A stretch of 7,582 nucleotides of DNA from Syntrophomonadaceae bacterium (GTDB lineage Bacteria > Bacillota > Dethiobacteria > DTU022), in contig PWFM01000138.1 in assembly GCA_003553895.1 (NCBI GenBank), forward strand, positions 1-7,582, read 5' to 3'. This document shows, one piece after another, positions 1 through 5,716 of this stretch. The notes under the pieces are model-generated. The model was not told the DNA's origin. It saw only the letters and a list, made by a program, of their open reading frames with translations, and did not search any database. The translations under genes were made by a program, and so were the position numbers. Each line of letters starts with the position of its first letter. Positions within the stretch are counted from its first letter, which is position 1.

Positions 1-52
1 AGGTATTGCCGCTTTTATGGAGAAACGAGAGCCTGTCTGGAAAGGAAGATAG
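1..52 (+). CDS. Enoyl-CoA hydratase/isomerase (crotonase family), C-terminal end, partial
   Basis: Only the last 16 codons are inside the window, read from base 2 and ending at TAG 50-52. They encode GIAAFMEKREPVWKGR. The pattern (E)GI-x-AF-x-EKR-x-P-x-(F/W)-KG(R/K) at the extreme C-terminus is the usual ending of bacterial enoyl-CoA hydratases and related crotonases, where it forms part of the last helix and tail. Such enzymes hydrate 2-enoyl-CoA thioesters in beta-oxidation or butyrate-type pathways. The catalytic glutamates and oxyanion-hole residues lie upstream of the window, so the exact member (crotonase, isomerase, naphthoyl-CoA synthase) cannot be told. A hairpin plus T-run at 116-143 may terminate it. 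The identification rests on the tail motif alone. Confidence 0.7.
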   Translation, partial: GIAAFMEKREPVWKGR

Positions 53-80
53 AATCAGGCAAAACTGGTTAATACTTTTT

Positions 81-109
81 TTGAAGCTTACATTTTACAA
101 AAAAATAAT
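81..109 (+). promoter_or_regulatory. Putative sigma-A promoter upstream of the zinc-ribbon ORF
   Basis: TTGAAG at 81-86 matches the -35 consensus at four of six positions. After a 17-base spacer, AATAAT at 104-109 matches the -10 at five of six. Transcription would begin near 116, at the foot of the hairpin at 116-136, leaving a leader of about 55 bases before the TTG start at 170. The region is very AT-rich, so a chance match is possible. Confidence 0.4.
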
Positions 110-115
110 AGGGTC

Positions 116-143
116 TTTACCGACCGGTTCGGGAAACTTTTTT
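116..143 (+). terminator. Probable rho-independent terminator of the crotonase gene (or 5' leader hairpin)
   Basis: TTTACCGA (116-123) pairs with TCGGGAAA (129-136) through seven base pairs and one A/G mismatch, around the loop CCGGT. A C and then six T residues (138-143) follow at once. It lies 64 bases after the crotonase stop codon, which suits a terminator. It also sits just in front of the ribosome site of the zinc-ribbon ORF, so it could instead be a leader hairpin if the promoter at 81-109 is used. Confidence 0.45.
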
Positions 144-169
144 AAGTTCAAGCGGAGGGAGAGATTCAA

Positions 170-316
170 TTGTTTGAATGGAAATGCCCGCACTGCCACC
201 GCAAGTTCTACAGTTCCTGTCCGGAAAGGGAAAAAGACACCATAGAATGCTGTTACTGTCAACAGGAGCTTGAAAATCCCTATGCCGACAAAGAAAAAAA
301 AGAAGGCTCTCCATAG
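170..316 (+). CDS. Small zinc-ribbon protein, 48 aa, TTG start
   Basis: This short reading frame starts at TTG 170 and stops at TAG 314-316. GGAGG (154-158) lies 11 bases upstream of the TTG, and TAA 143-145 closes the frame upstream, so TTG 170 is the only ordinary start. The product has a CPHC knuckle (Cys6, Cys9) and, after 17 residues, a CCYC knuckle (Cys27, Cys28, Cys30). Together they make a compact CxxC-x17-CxxC zinc-ribbon or rubredoxin-like fold, with a lone Cys17 between. The tail is charged (KEKKEG). Clustered CxxC knuckles in so short a frame argue for a real gene, because random sequence rarely gives five cysteines so spaced. The function is unknown: it could bind nucleic acid, protein or a metal. 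A minus-strand frame over the same bases has no comparable support. Confidence 0.65.
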   Translation: MFEWKCPHCHRKFYSSCPEREKDTIECCYCQQELENPYADKEKKEGSP

Positions 317-343
317 CCAAAATAATGCCGGAGGGAACTTTTT

Positions 344-412
344 ATGATCCCGGGTAGTCATATATACGAACACATATTATTAATCTACCCGGCAGGGCAG
401 GAACTTGTTTGA
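344..412 (+). CDS. Possible 22-aa peptide ORF with strong ribosome site
   Basis: GGAGGG (330-335) is followed after eight bases by ATG 344. The frame runs 22 codons to TGA 410-412 and encodes MIPGSHIYEHILLIYPAGQELV, a short, mostly hydrophobic peptide. It lies 27 bases downstream of the zinc-ribbon stop, so it may be translated from the same transcript. An inverted repeat (CCGGGTAG 350-357 and CTACCCGG 385-392) falls inside it, so the stretch could instead be a structured RNA with a chance start codon. No homology is recognised. It is listed because the Shine-Dalgarno spacing is close to ideal. Confidence 0.25.
   Translation: MIPGSHIYEHILLIYPAGQELV
350..392. repeat. 8-bp perfect inverted repeat (stem-loop)
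   Basis: CCGGGTAG (350-357) and CTACCCGG (385-392) are perfect complements around an AT-rich 27-base loop. No T-run follows, so this is not an ordinary terminator. It lies between the zinc-ribbon gene and the PBP promoter and could be a weak RNA structure or a protein-binding site. Confidence 0.4.
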
Positions 413-453
413 AGACGCTTTTTTACAGCCCGGGTTATGGATAGTGACAGCTA

Positions 454-462
454 TGATATAAT
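454..462 (+). promoter_or_regulatory. Extended -10 promoter for the PBP1A gene
   Basis: TGA-TATAAT at 454-462 is a full extended -10 element (TGn plus perfect TATAAT). No good -35 lies 17 bases upstream (GTTATG at 434-439), as is common for extended -10 promoters. Transcription would start near 469, giving an untranslated leader of about 128 bases to the GTG at 597. Confidence 0.55.
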
Positions 463-579
463 TTTAATAAGATTTATAATAAACCTCTTTTTGCAAAGTT
501 TTTGGCGGAGTTTTAACCAGCTGCTGAATTAGAAGCATGCAAATGGAGGTTATTTTTTCAAGTAACCTGATAATTGAAA

Positions 580-585
580 GGGAGG
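580..585 (+). promoter_or_regulatory. Ribosome binding site that decides the PBP1A start
   Basis: GGGAGG at 580-585 lies 11 bases before GTG 597. The ATG at 537 has no Shine-Dalgarno sequence, and the ATG at 618 has only weak purine runs. A second GGAGGT (545-550) has no in-frame standard start at a useful distance. This supports GTG 597. Confidence 0.55.
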
Positions 586-596
586 ATTCGCGGCAG

Positions 597-3044
597 GTGG
601 CTGAAAAGAAAGTTCCCATGGATTCAAAAGTAAGAAGTTCGACAGCTAAGAACAACAACCGTCCTTTTCGGTTTGGCAATCTCTTGAAAGTCTTTTTTGC
701 CCTGCTGATCATCTTTTTCCTCATCGGTGGTGGAGCCACGGCGGCGGTGGTCATACACTATGTCAATGAGACGCCTCCATTTGATCCTGCCCGCCTGGCT
801 ACAGTGGAGACATCCTATCTGTTTGACAGCGATGGCAATGAAATTACAGTTCTTCATGATGAGCAAAACCGGATCGTTGTCAACCTTGAAAAAATACCGG
901 ATCATGTTCGCAAGGCATTTATTGCTATCGAAGATGAGCGGTTTTTTGATCACTTTGGTTTTGATATAACGGGCAGCATAAGAGCGGCATATGCCAACTT
1001 TCAGGCCGGTGAAATTATCCAGGGCGGTAGCACGATAACCCAGCAGCTCGCCCAAAACGCTTTTCTGACCACAGAAAAAACATACAGGCGCAAAGTGCAG
1101 GAAATCTGGCTGGCCCTTCAACTTGAGCGGAATTATAGCAAAGATGAGGTCCTCGAACTGTACTTGAACCGGATCTATTTTGGTAACAGCGCTTACGGTG
1201 TCGAAGCAGCCGCCCAGACTTATTATAATAAAAGTATAGATGAGGTAAGCATGGCTGAAGCGGCAATGCTGGCAGGGATTGTCCGTTCACCAAATAACTT
1301 TAACCCCATTGACGATGAGCATAGAGCAGAAAAACGGATGCGGACCGTCCTTTCGAGCATGGAACGCCTTAATATGATTACGGAATCCCAGTACCGGAAA
1401 GCCCTGTCTGAAGAACTGGAATACAGTGAACCGCGTGATCCTGACTACCCTTATCCCCACTTTGTCGATCACGTAGTCCATCATGAGCTGCTTGAAATAT
1501 TAAGCGCCTATCCTTCTATCGGGTCTCGTGAAGAAGCCTACAGGGCGATATATACCGGCGGCCTGCGGGTTTATACGACCCTGGAACCCAAAATGCAGAG
1601 CCACGTGGAAGAAGTGTTGGGGCGAAATGATCTGTACCCGACTACAATTTATGTCGATATGCCGAAAGTTAAAGAAGCTATCGCCCAGTTACCTCCCGGC
1701 CGGGATCTGACCTGGAGTCAACTGCAGGAATTTGTCGATGAAGAAAATGGCGTCCCCCAGCCCCAGGCGGCAATTGTTCTGGCCGACCCGACTACAGGCA
1801 GGATTAAGGCCCTGGGTGGTGGTCGGGATTATAAAAAGAATGTTGACGAGATCCTGCGCTTTAGCTCCCACCGCCAGCCGGGTTCGGCAATAAAGCCGGT
1901 CATTACCTATGCCCCGGCTTTTGAAGAAGGGGTCCTGGCCGGCGCCGGTTCGACTCTAAATGATGCCCCCTATACCGGTCCCGGTGGGTGGCAGCCGAAA
2001 AACTTTGACAATCGTTTCCGGGGTTGGATTTCGGCCCGTGAAGCCCTTTATTATTCATATAATGTTCCAGCGGTACGGGCTTTTGAGGATTTAGGACCCA
2101 GGATTGGAGTTGACTATGCCCAAAAAATGGGGATTAATTCTTTTGTCCCCGAAGAAGTGAACAATCTCAGCTTGAGCCTGGGTGGTTTTACCAGGGGAGT
2201 CACAGCCATTGAAATGGCCCAGGCTTACGGGGTGCTGGCCAACGCCGGGGTCAAGGTCGATATGCACACCGTGGAAAGGATCGAGGATCGTCACGGCGGC
2301 ATCATCTATGAGCGGGAAATCAATCCCACCCAGGTTTTGAGCCCCCAGAGCACCTTCCTGGTTAACGACATCCTGCAGGATTTTGTCCAAAAATACCTGG
2401 GCCGGGCCCTGCAGATTGACCGGCCGGTAGCGGCCAAAACAGGCACGACGGAACACTGGAAAGATGTCTACCTGGCCGCTTACACCCCAAACATCGTAGC
2501 TACCTTCTGGATGGGCTATGATGAACCGAAAATGGGTGGTATTCAGCAAGGCTGGCGTTACTCTACTGTGTTCCTGCGGGAGGTATTCCTGGAAGCATTC
2601 CAGGACCTGGAAATCAGGGATTTCCAGCGGCCCGACGGTATTGTGAGGATGGAAGTATGTTCTACTTCAGGTTTGAGGCCGACCGAAGCCTGTCGTTCTG
2701 TCGGTGCAACGGCTTATGATTATTTTATGGAGCAGCATGCGCCAAGGACCCCCTGCAACAGGCACCAGGCGCCTGAGCCGGAAGAACCAGATGAGGATGA
2801 AGAAGATGTAGATGAAACTGAAGAGCCTGTAGATGAGCCCGATCCGGACGAACCACCAGATGATGACCCCAACGGCGAACCGCCGGACGACGGTGATGAA
2901 CCGGACGAGCCCGTCGATGACGAAAACGATCAAAACGGTGACCCACCGGAGGATGATTCCGGCGGTAATTCCGGTGGCCAGGGTGACCAGGGCGACGGAG
3001 GAACCGGCGACGGTAATGATGAAGGCCACTGGTGGAGGCCATAA
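597..3044 (+). CDS. Class A penicillin-binding protein (PBP1A type), bifunctional peptidoglycan synthase
   Basis: This protein polymerises lipid II into glycan strands and cross-links their peptides on the outer face of the membrane. The frame stays open up to ATG 537. I prefer GTG 597 for its GGGAGG site, giving 815 residues (numbering below). A basic N-terminus is followed by one membrane anchor (about 31-55). The GT51 glycosyltransferase domain shows EDERFFDHFG with catalytic Glu112, GGSTITQQ at 143-150, then RKVQE-IW, LYLNRIYFG and AAQTYY motifs. The transpeptidase domain has all three penicillin-binding motifs: SAIK with nucleophile Ser430 and Lys433, SYN at 487-489, and KTGT at 614-617. 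A cysteine-bearing segment (Cys688, Cys699, Cys720) ends the folded part. From about 726 to 787 the tail is 36 Asp/Glu and 14 Pro in 62 residues, then Gly/Asp-rich, ending HWWRP. It belongs to the ponA/mrcA family. All key residues are intact, so it should be active. It converges on the lyase gene 46 bases away. Confidence 0.96.
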   Translation: MAEKKVPMDSKVRSSTAKNNNRPFRFGNLLKVFFALLIIFFLIGGGATAAVVIHYVNETPPFDPARLATVETSYLFDSDGNEITVLHDEQNRIVVNLEKIPDHVRKAFIAIEDERFFDHFGFDITGSIRAAYANFQAGEIIQGGSTITQQLAQNAFLTTEKTYRRKVQEIWLALQLERNYSKDEVLELYLNRIYFGNSAYGVEAAAQTYYNKSIDEVSMAEAAMLAGIVRSPNNFNPIDDEHRAEKRMRTVLSSMERLNMITESQYRKALSEELEYSEPRDPDYPYPHFVDHVVHHELLEILSAYPSIGSREEAYRAIYTGGLRVYTTLEPKMQSHVEEVLGRNDLYPTTIYVDMPKVKEAIAQLPPGRDLTWSQLQEFVDEENGVPQPQAAIVLADPTTGRIKALGGGRDYKKNVDEILRFSSHRQPGSAIKPVITYAPAFEEGVLAGAGSTLNDAPYTGPGGWQPKNFDNRFRGWISAREALYYSYNVPAVRAFEDLGPRIGVDYAQKMGINSFVPEEVNNLSLSLGGFTRGVTAIEMAQAYGVLANAGVKVDMHTVERIEDRHGGIIYEREINPTQVLSPQSTFLVNDILQDFVQKYLGRALQIDRPVAAKTGTTEHWKDVYLAAYTPNIVATFWMGYDEPKMGGIQQGWRYSTVFLREVFLEAFQDLEIRDFQRPDGIVRMEVCSTSGLRPTEACRSVGATAYDYFMEQHAPRTPCNRHQAPEPEEPDEDEEDVDETEEPVDEPDPDEPPDDDPNGEPPDDGDEPDEPVDDENDQNGDPPEDDSGGNSGGQGDQGDGGTGDGNDEGHWWRP

Positions 3045-3090
3045 ACAAAACCTCCAACCAGGGGCTGCTTCGTTTAACCCTAACTTGCTA

Positions 3091-3972
3091 TTACAGAAGG
3101 CGGCACTGCTGCATGATTTCCTGCAGCTGCCGCTTTTCTTGTTCTGAAGCCGGCAAAAGGGGCAGCCGCGGCGGACCGCCGTAATGACCGATCAAGTCCA
3201 TTGCCGCTTTCAAGCCGGCAACCCCGTAGCGGGCAGTTACCGCATCGTTGATTTCCAGCAGGTTTAACTGCAAATTACGGGCCTGCTCCATTTTTCCATC
3301 GTGGTAAAGGCTGTATATTTCTACGCAATCTTCAGGCATAACATTGGCCAGGGCCAGGGTCCCTCCTGCGGCGCCGAGAAGTAGGGAAGATAAAAGAAAT
3401 CCGGCCGAGCCGGCGAAAACTACAAAATCAGAGTCTGCTTTTTCTATGATTTTACCGATTTGGACAATATTGCCCCCACTGTCTTTGATTCCTGTAATAT
3501 TTGGATGGGTTGATAATCGGGCTACCAGTCCGGCGCTCATGTTTAGATTGGTGTTGCGGGGCATATTATAAAGAAAAACTGGGAGGGGAGAACTTTCAGC
3601 AACGTGGAGATAATAATTTTCCAGGGCTTCATCGCTCATGCAGCCTGTAAAATAATGCGGGGTTATAACCAAGGCTGCATCGGCGCCGTTTTCGGCAGCC
3701 TCCCGGTTTAGCCGGATTGTTTCCCGTGCCGATTCGGTTCCGGTTCCGGCAATCACTTTTTTTTCAGCGGGCAAGTTTTCGCGGACGAAAGCAAACAATC
3801 GCGTTTTTTCTACCCCATCAAGCAGGACCGCTTCGCCGTTGGTTCCGGCCGGCACTATCCCGTGGAGGGAAGTTTTACCCCACCAGTCCAGGTTATCACG
3901 CAGTTTTTGCCAGGCTATCTCACCGCTGCTGTCGAAAGGAGTGGGAATAGGAGCATAAATACCATGAAACAT
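3091..3972 (-). CDS. DapA-superfamily class I aldolase/lyase, 4-hydroxy-2-oxoglutarate aldolase-like
   Basis: A 293-residue TIM-barrel enzyme of the DHDPS/N-acetylneuraminate lyase superfamily, the usual length. It starts at ATG 3972 with TGGTGAT as ribosome site. The Schiff-base lysine is Lys163 (GIKDSGG), the conserved tyrosine Tyr135 (YNMP), and the phosphate-like loop GTNGE spans 43-47 with Thr44 kept. True DapA carries YNxPxRT, whose Arg (Arg138 in E. coli) binds the aspartate-semialdehyde carboxylate. Here the motif reads YNMPRNT, with Asn140 at that place. The combination PxNT, KDSGG, FAGSAGFL, LALANV and YGGPPR resembles, from memory, HOGA1-type 4-hydroxy-2-oxoglutarate aldolases, which cleave HOG to pyruvate and glyoxylate. 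The pyruvate-Schiff-base mechanism is well supported, but the substrate is inferred. No lysine-pathway gene is adjacent. A minus-strand promoter is proposed at 4031-4059. Automatic annotation may call it dapA. Confidence 0.85.
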   Translation of the reverse strand: MFHGIYAPIPTPFDSSGEIAWQKLRDNLDWWGKTSLHGIVPAGTNGEAVLLDGVEKTRLFAFVRENLPAEKKVIAGTGTESARETIRLNREAAENGADAALVITPHYFTGCMSDEALENYYLHVAESSPLPVFLYNMPRNTNLNMSAGLVARLSTHPNITGIKDSGGNIVQIGKIIEKADSDFVVFAGSAGFLLSSLLLGAAGGTLALANVMPEDCVEIYSLYHDGKMEQARNLQLNLLEINDAVTARYGVAGLKAAMDLIGHYGGPPRLPLLPASEQEKRQLQEIMQQCRLL

Positions 3973-4030
3973 ATTATCACCAGACCTGTTCTTCTTAGAT
4001 TTTTTTCCGGGGTCAATAAGTTCACTAAAG

Positions 4031-4059
4031 ATTATATACCAGGCCGGGAAGAAAATAAA
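4031..4059 (-). promoter_or_regulatory. Putative promoter of the DapA-like lyase gene
   Basis: Read on the minus strand, TATAAT (plus coordinates 4031-4036) is a perfect -10. TTTATT (4054-4059), 17 bases upstream, is a three-of-six -35. The start point would be near 4024, about 50 bases before the ATG at 3972. Confidence 0.4.
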
Positions 4060-4168
4060 CCGTGCCTGCTGGTAAATAAAATATGCTTGAAGGATGATTG
4101 AAGGAAAAGTTACACTCAGGGAGAATTATATATTATATCTAAATGATTAACCAGTGGAGGTGCAAGGT

Positions 4169-4474
4169 ATGAGTGATACAAAGCCGGTAGCCGTTGAAGC
4201 TTCAAATAACACCCTGGGTATAATATCTTTGGTGGCCGGTATTATTGGTGTTATCCTGTTTTTTTGCTGTTCTTACATATCGGTTGTGCTGGGTGTAGTG
4301 GCTTTGATCTGCGGGATTCTGGGTTACCAGCAAAAACAGCAATATGCCATGGCCGGTATCATTTTGGGCGCTATCTCTATTGTGCTGGGCATCATTTTCA
4401 TTATTGTGGGCCAGGTTTTTCTGCGTGAAATTATGCCCATAATTCAACGCGAAATGAGGATGATGCGGTTCTAG
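4169..4474 (+). CDS. Small DUF4190-like membrane protein, 101 aa
   Basis: The start is ATG 4169, with GGAGG at 4156-4160 eight bases upstream. The GTG at 4154 overlaps that ribosome site and is less likely. After a short polar N-terminus (MSDTKPVAVEASNN) come three closely packed hydrophobic segments, at about 15-33, 36-53 and 59-83. They are rich in Gly, Ile and Val (GIISLVAGIIGVI, VVLGVVALICGILGY, AGIILGAISIVLGII). A positively charged C-terminus (REMRMMRF) follows. This Gly-rich pattern with a short QQKQQY loop is typical of DUF4190 and related small bacterial membrane proteins, whose function is not established. Cys33 and Cys34 lie at the end of the first segment. The DUF2752 gene begins about 60 bases downstream, so the two are probably co-transcribed. 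The upstream region is AT-rich, with only a poor TTACAC-17-TTATAT promoter candidate (4110-4138). Confidence 0.8.
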   Translation: MSDTKPVAVEASNNTLGIISLVAGIIGVILFFCCSYISVVLGVVALICGILGYQQKQQYAMAGIILGAISIVLGIIFIIVGQVFLREIMPIIQREMRMMRF

Positions 4475-4535
4475 TTTTATTTATTAACCAAAATTGTGCC
4501 CGGCAGAGGGTTTTCCCGTAAAGGATGGAGCTGCC

Positions 4536-4955
4536 TTGAACTTACATGCAAAAATATGGGCGGAAAGGGCCCTGTTAATATTTGTCCTGGTTATGATCGT
4601 GCTGGTATATTTTTATGTAACCACTCCGGCTTTGCGTGAAGTGATCCGCCCCCACCACTGTCTGTTTTACCAGGCTACAGGTTTGCTGTGTCCGGCCTGC
4701 GGCGGTACCAGGGCTATCGGGCACCTGTTTGACGGCAACTTGCCGTTAGCCTTGAAAAGCAACGCCCTGGCTGTTTTTTCATTGCCTGCTATAGCCTGCG
4801 GTGTCCTGGCTGCTTTCCGGCTGGTTTTTGATCCCAGCTATGGACCTTCAGATATCAGGATATCTCCTTACTGGTTATGGAGCCTTCCGGTTCTGATAAT
4901 CATCTTTTGGATTGTCAGGAACCTGACCTACTTTTCTTTCCTCAGTCCAATCTAA
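4536..4955 (+). CDS. DUF2752 family membrane protein
   Basis: I choose TTG 4536 (139 aa) because GGATGGAG (4523-4530) lies five bases upstream. The frame is open back to TTG 4494, which lacks a ribosome site. The hallmark is CPACGGTRA at residues 52-60, preceded by HHCLFYQATGLL (Cys42) and followed by an LFDGNLPLALKSN stretch, as in DUF2752 proteins. Three hydrophobic segments are visible, at about 12-29, 77-98 and 113-131. The cysteine motif lies in the loop after the first segment. The C-x2-C could bind a metal or form a disulfide. The family has no settled function. DUF2752 genes often neighbour DUF4190, TM2 or CD225-type small membrane proteins (recalled, not checked), and that is the arrangement here. 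No clear terminator follows. Confidence 0.82.
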   Translation: MNLHAKIWAERALLIFVLVMIVLVYFYVTTPALREVIRPHHCLFYQATGLLCPACGGTRAIGHLFDGNLPLALKSNALAVFSLPAIACGVLAAFRLVFDPSYGPSDIRISPYWLWSLPVLIIIFWIVRNLTYFSFLSPI

Positions 4956-5074
4956 ACTGTATTTACTTAACAACTGCTAACTCATACGGAATGGATACAG
5001 GAATCCAGACGGTTGAGTGAAATCTTATTACCTGCCATTAATTTGAAAAAACCGATAATATTTACAAGATCAAG

Positions 5075-5104
5075 TTGACAGGATTAACAGAATATTGATA
5101 TAAT
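5075..5104 (+). promoter_or_regulatory. Consensus sigma-A promoter for the envelope-protein pair
   Basis: A perfect TTGACA -35 (5075-5080) is followed by an 18-base spacer and a perfect TATAAT -10 (5099-5104), with an extended TGA (5096-5098). The start site would be near 5111, leaving a leader of about 45 bases. This is the strongest promoter in the window. The rest of the roughly 200-base gap upstream (4956-5074) holds nothing I recognise. Confidence 0.85.
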
Positions 5105-5155
5105 GAGATTCCCTCTTGCATCTAGAAAAATAAACGAATTAGAAGGAGGGATTTC

Positions 5156-5560
5156 GTGAGCAGGTTGGAAAAAGCCCGGGGCAAGAAACAGGAAAAAAAG
5201 AAACGTGCCAGGCTTTATATTGTCATAATAGCTTTAGCCTTAGCGCTGGGATTGAGTTACCTGCTGTTTGGAAATACAGGAGGTTTTTTCGAAGAAAGAG
5301 CAGATTTGATCGATTTAGAAAAGAGCGCTGCTTTTGCTGATGTATTTGGCGTTACACATGTTCGGGTTTATTTACTTGATGATAACGCAGGCCGGGAGTT
5401 TAAGGCCCATATTGACGGAAGGGCTATGGAGTATAATCATGAAGTAAACAGGTGGGAAACTTCTCTGGGCGGATATGGGCCTGGAGATAATCTGGTCGTG
5501 GAAATAATTGCCGGTGATGAGAGGCGGGTCCAGGAAGCAACGATCATTGTTAAGGATTGA
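5156..5560 (+). CDS. Membrane-anchored protein of unknown function, 134 aa
   Basis: The GTG start at 5156 has an excellent ribosome site (AAGGAGGG, 5143-5150) five bases away, below a consensus promoter. The N-terminus is strongly basic (KARGKKQEKKKRAR, residues 6-19), followed by one hydrophobic helix at about 20-38, then a domain of about 95 residues. The lysine-rich flank predicts that the N-terminus stays inside and the C-terminal domain lies outside. No signal-peptidase or lipobox site is evident. The outer domain alternates hydrophobic and polar residues (HVRVYLL, FKAHIDGRAMEY, NLVVEIIAG, ATIIVKD), suggesting a small beta-sandwich. It has no cysteine and no enzyme motif that I recognise. 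It probably shares a transcript with the secreted protein downstream, 156 bases away. I do not recognise the family. Confidence 0.75.
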   Translation: MSRLEKARGKKQEKKKRARLYIVIIALALALGLSYLLFGNTGGFFEERADLIDLEKSAAFADVFGVTHVRVYLLDDNAGREFKAHIDGRAMEYNHEVNRWETSLGGYGPGDNLVVEIIAGDERRVQEATIIVKD

Positions 5561-5617
5561 TTTGAAGGTGGGGAAGAATTGAGGCTGGGATAATTATATT
5601 ATGCTTCAAGTGATCCA

Positions 5618-5632
5618 GAGAAGACGCTTCTC
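5618..5632. repeat. Short perfect hairpin between the two envelope genes
   Basis: GAGAAG (5618-5623) and CTTCTC (5627-5632) form a six-pair stem around ACG. No T-run follows. It lies in the 5561-5716 spacer and could stabilise or process the message. Confidence 0.35.
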
Positions 5633-5646
5633 GCTTAGGGGGTGAA

Positions 5647-5715
5647 TTGAAAAAATATTTAACGGCCAGGTTTGCTAAGAAGAATGACAAAAACAAAAGA
5701 AGGGAGAAAAAGTAA
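5647..5715 (+). CDS. Possible 22-aa basic leader peptide ORF
   Basis: TTG 5647 follows the purine-rich AGGGGGTGA (5637-5645) almost directly. The frame runs 22 codons to TAA 5713-5715 and encodes a very basic peptide beginning MKKYLTARFAKK. Its stop lies one base before the ATG of the secreted-protein gene (5717), and it covers that gene's ribosome site. Translating it could couple or modulate initiation downstream. The spacing between the Shine-Dalgarno sequence and the start is tight, and the lysine content may only reflect A-rich DNA, so this is tentative. Confidence 0.22.
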   Translation: MKKYLTARFAKKNDKNKRREKK

Positions 5716-5716
5716 A

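Noticed and set aside
95..373. Minus-strand frames over the zinc-ribbon region
   Set aside because: They run against a plus-strand frame with a better ribosome site and conserved-looking cysteine spacing; the products show no domain.
437..532. 31-codon plus-strand frame from ATG 437
   Set aside because: No ribosome site, AT-rich hydrophobic product, and it lies across the PBP promoter.
537..596. N-terminal extension of PBP1A from ATG 537
   Set aside because: No Shine-Dalgarno sequence before ATG 537, whereas GGGAGG precedes GTG 597. A gene caller may still report 537; the protein is otherwise the same.
3033..3056. TGGAGG/CCTCCA stem as a terminator between the convergent genes
   Set aside because: Only six pairs with a 12-base loop, overlapping the PBP stop, and no T-run on either strand.
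2667..3057. Long minus-strand frames and a plus-strand alternative frame opposite the PBP1A tail
   Set aside because: They are by-products of the GC-rich Asp/Glu/Pro codon repeats; no ribosome sites and low-complexity products.
3862..4101. Plus-strand frame over the lyase start and its upstream region
   Set aside because: Overlaps the well-supported lyase gene and its promoter; no recognisable product or ribosome site.
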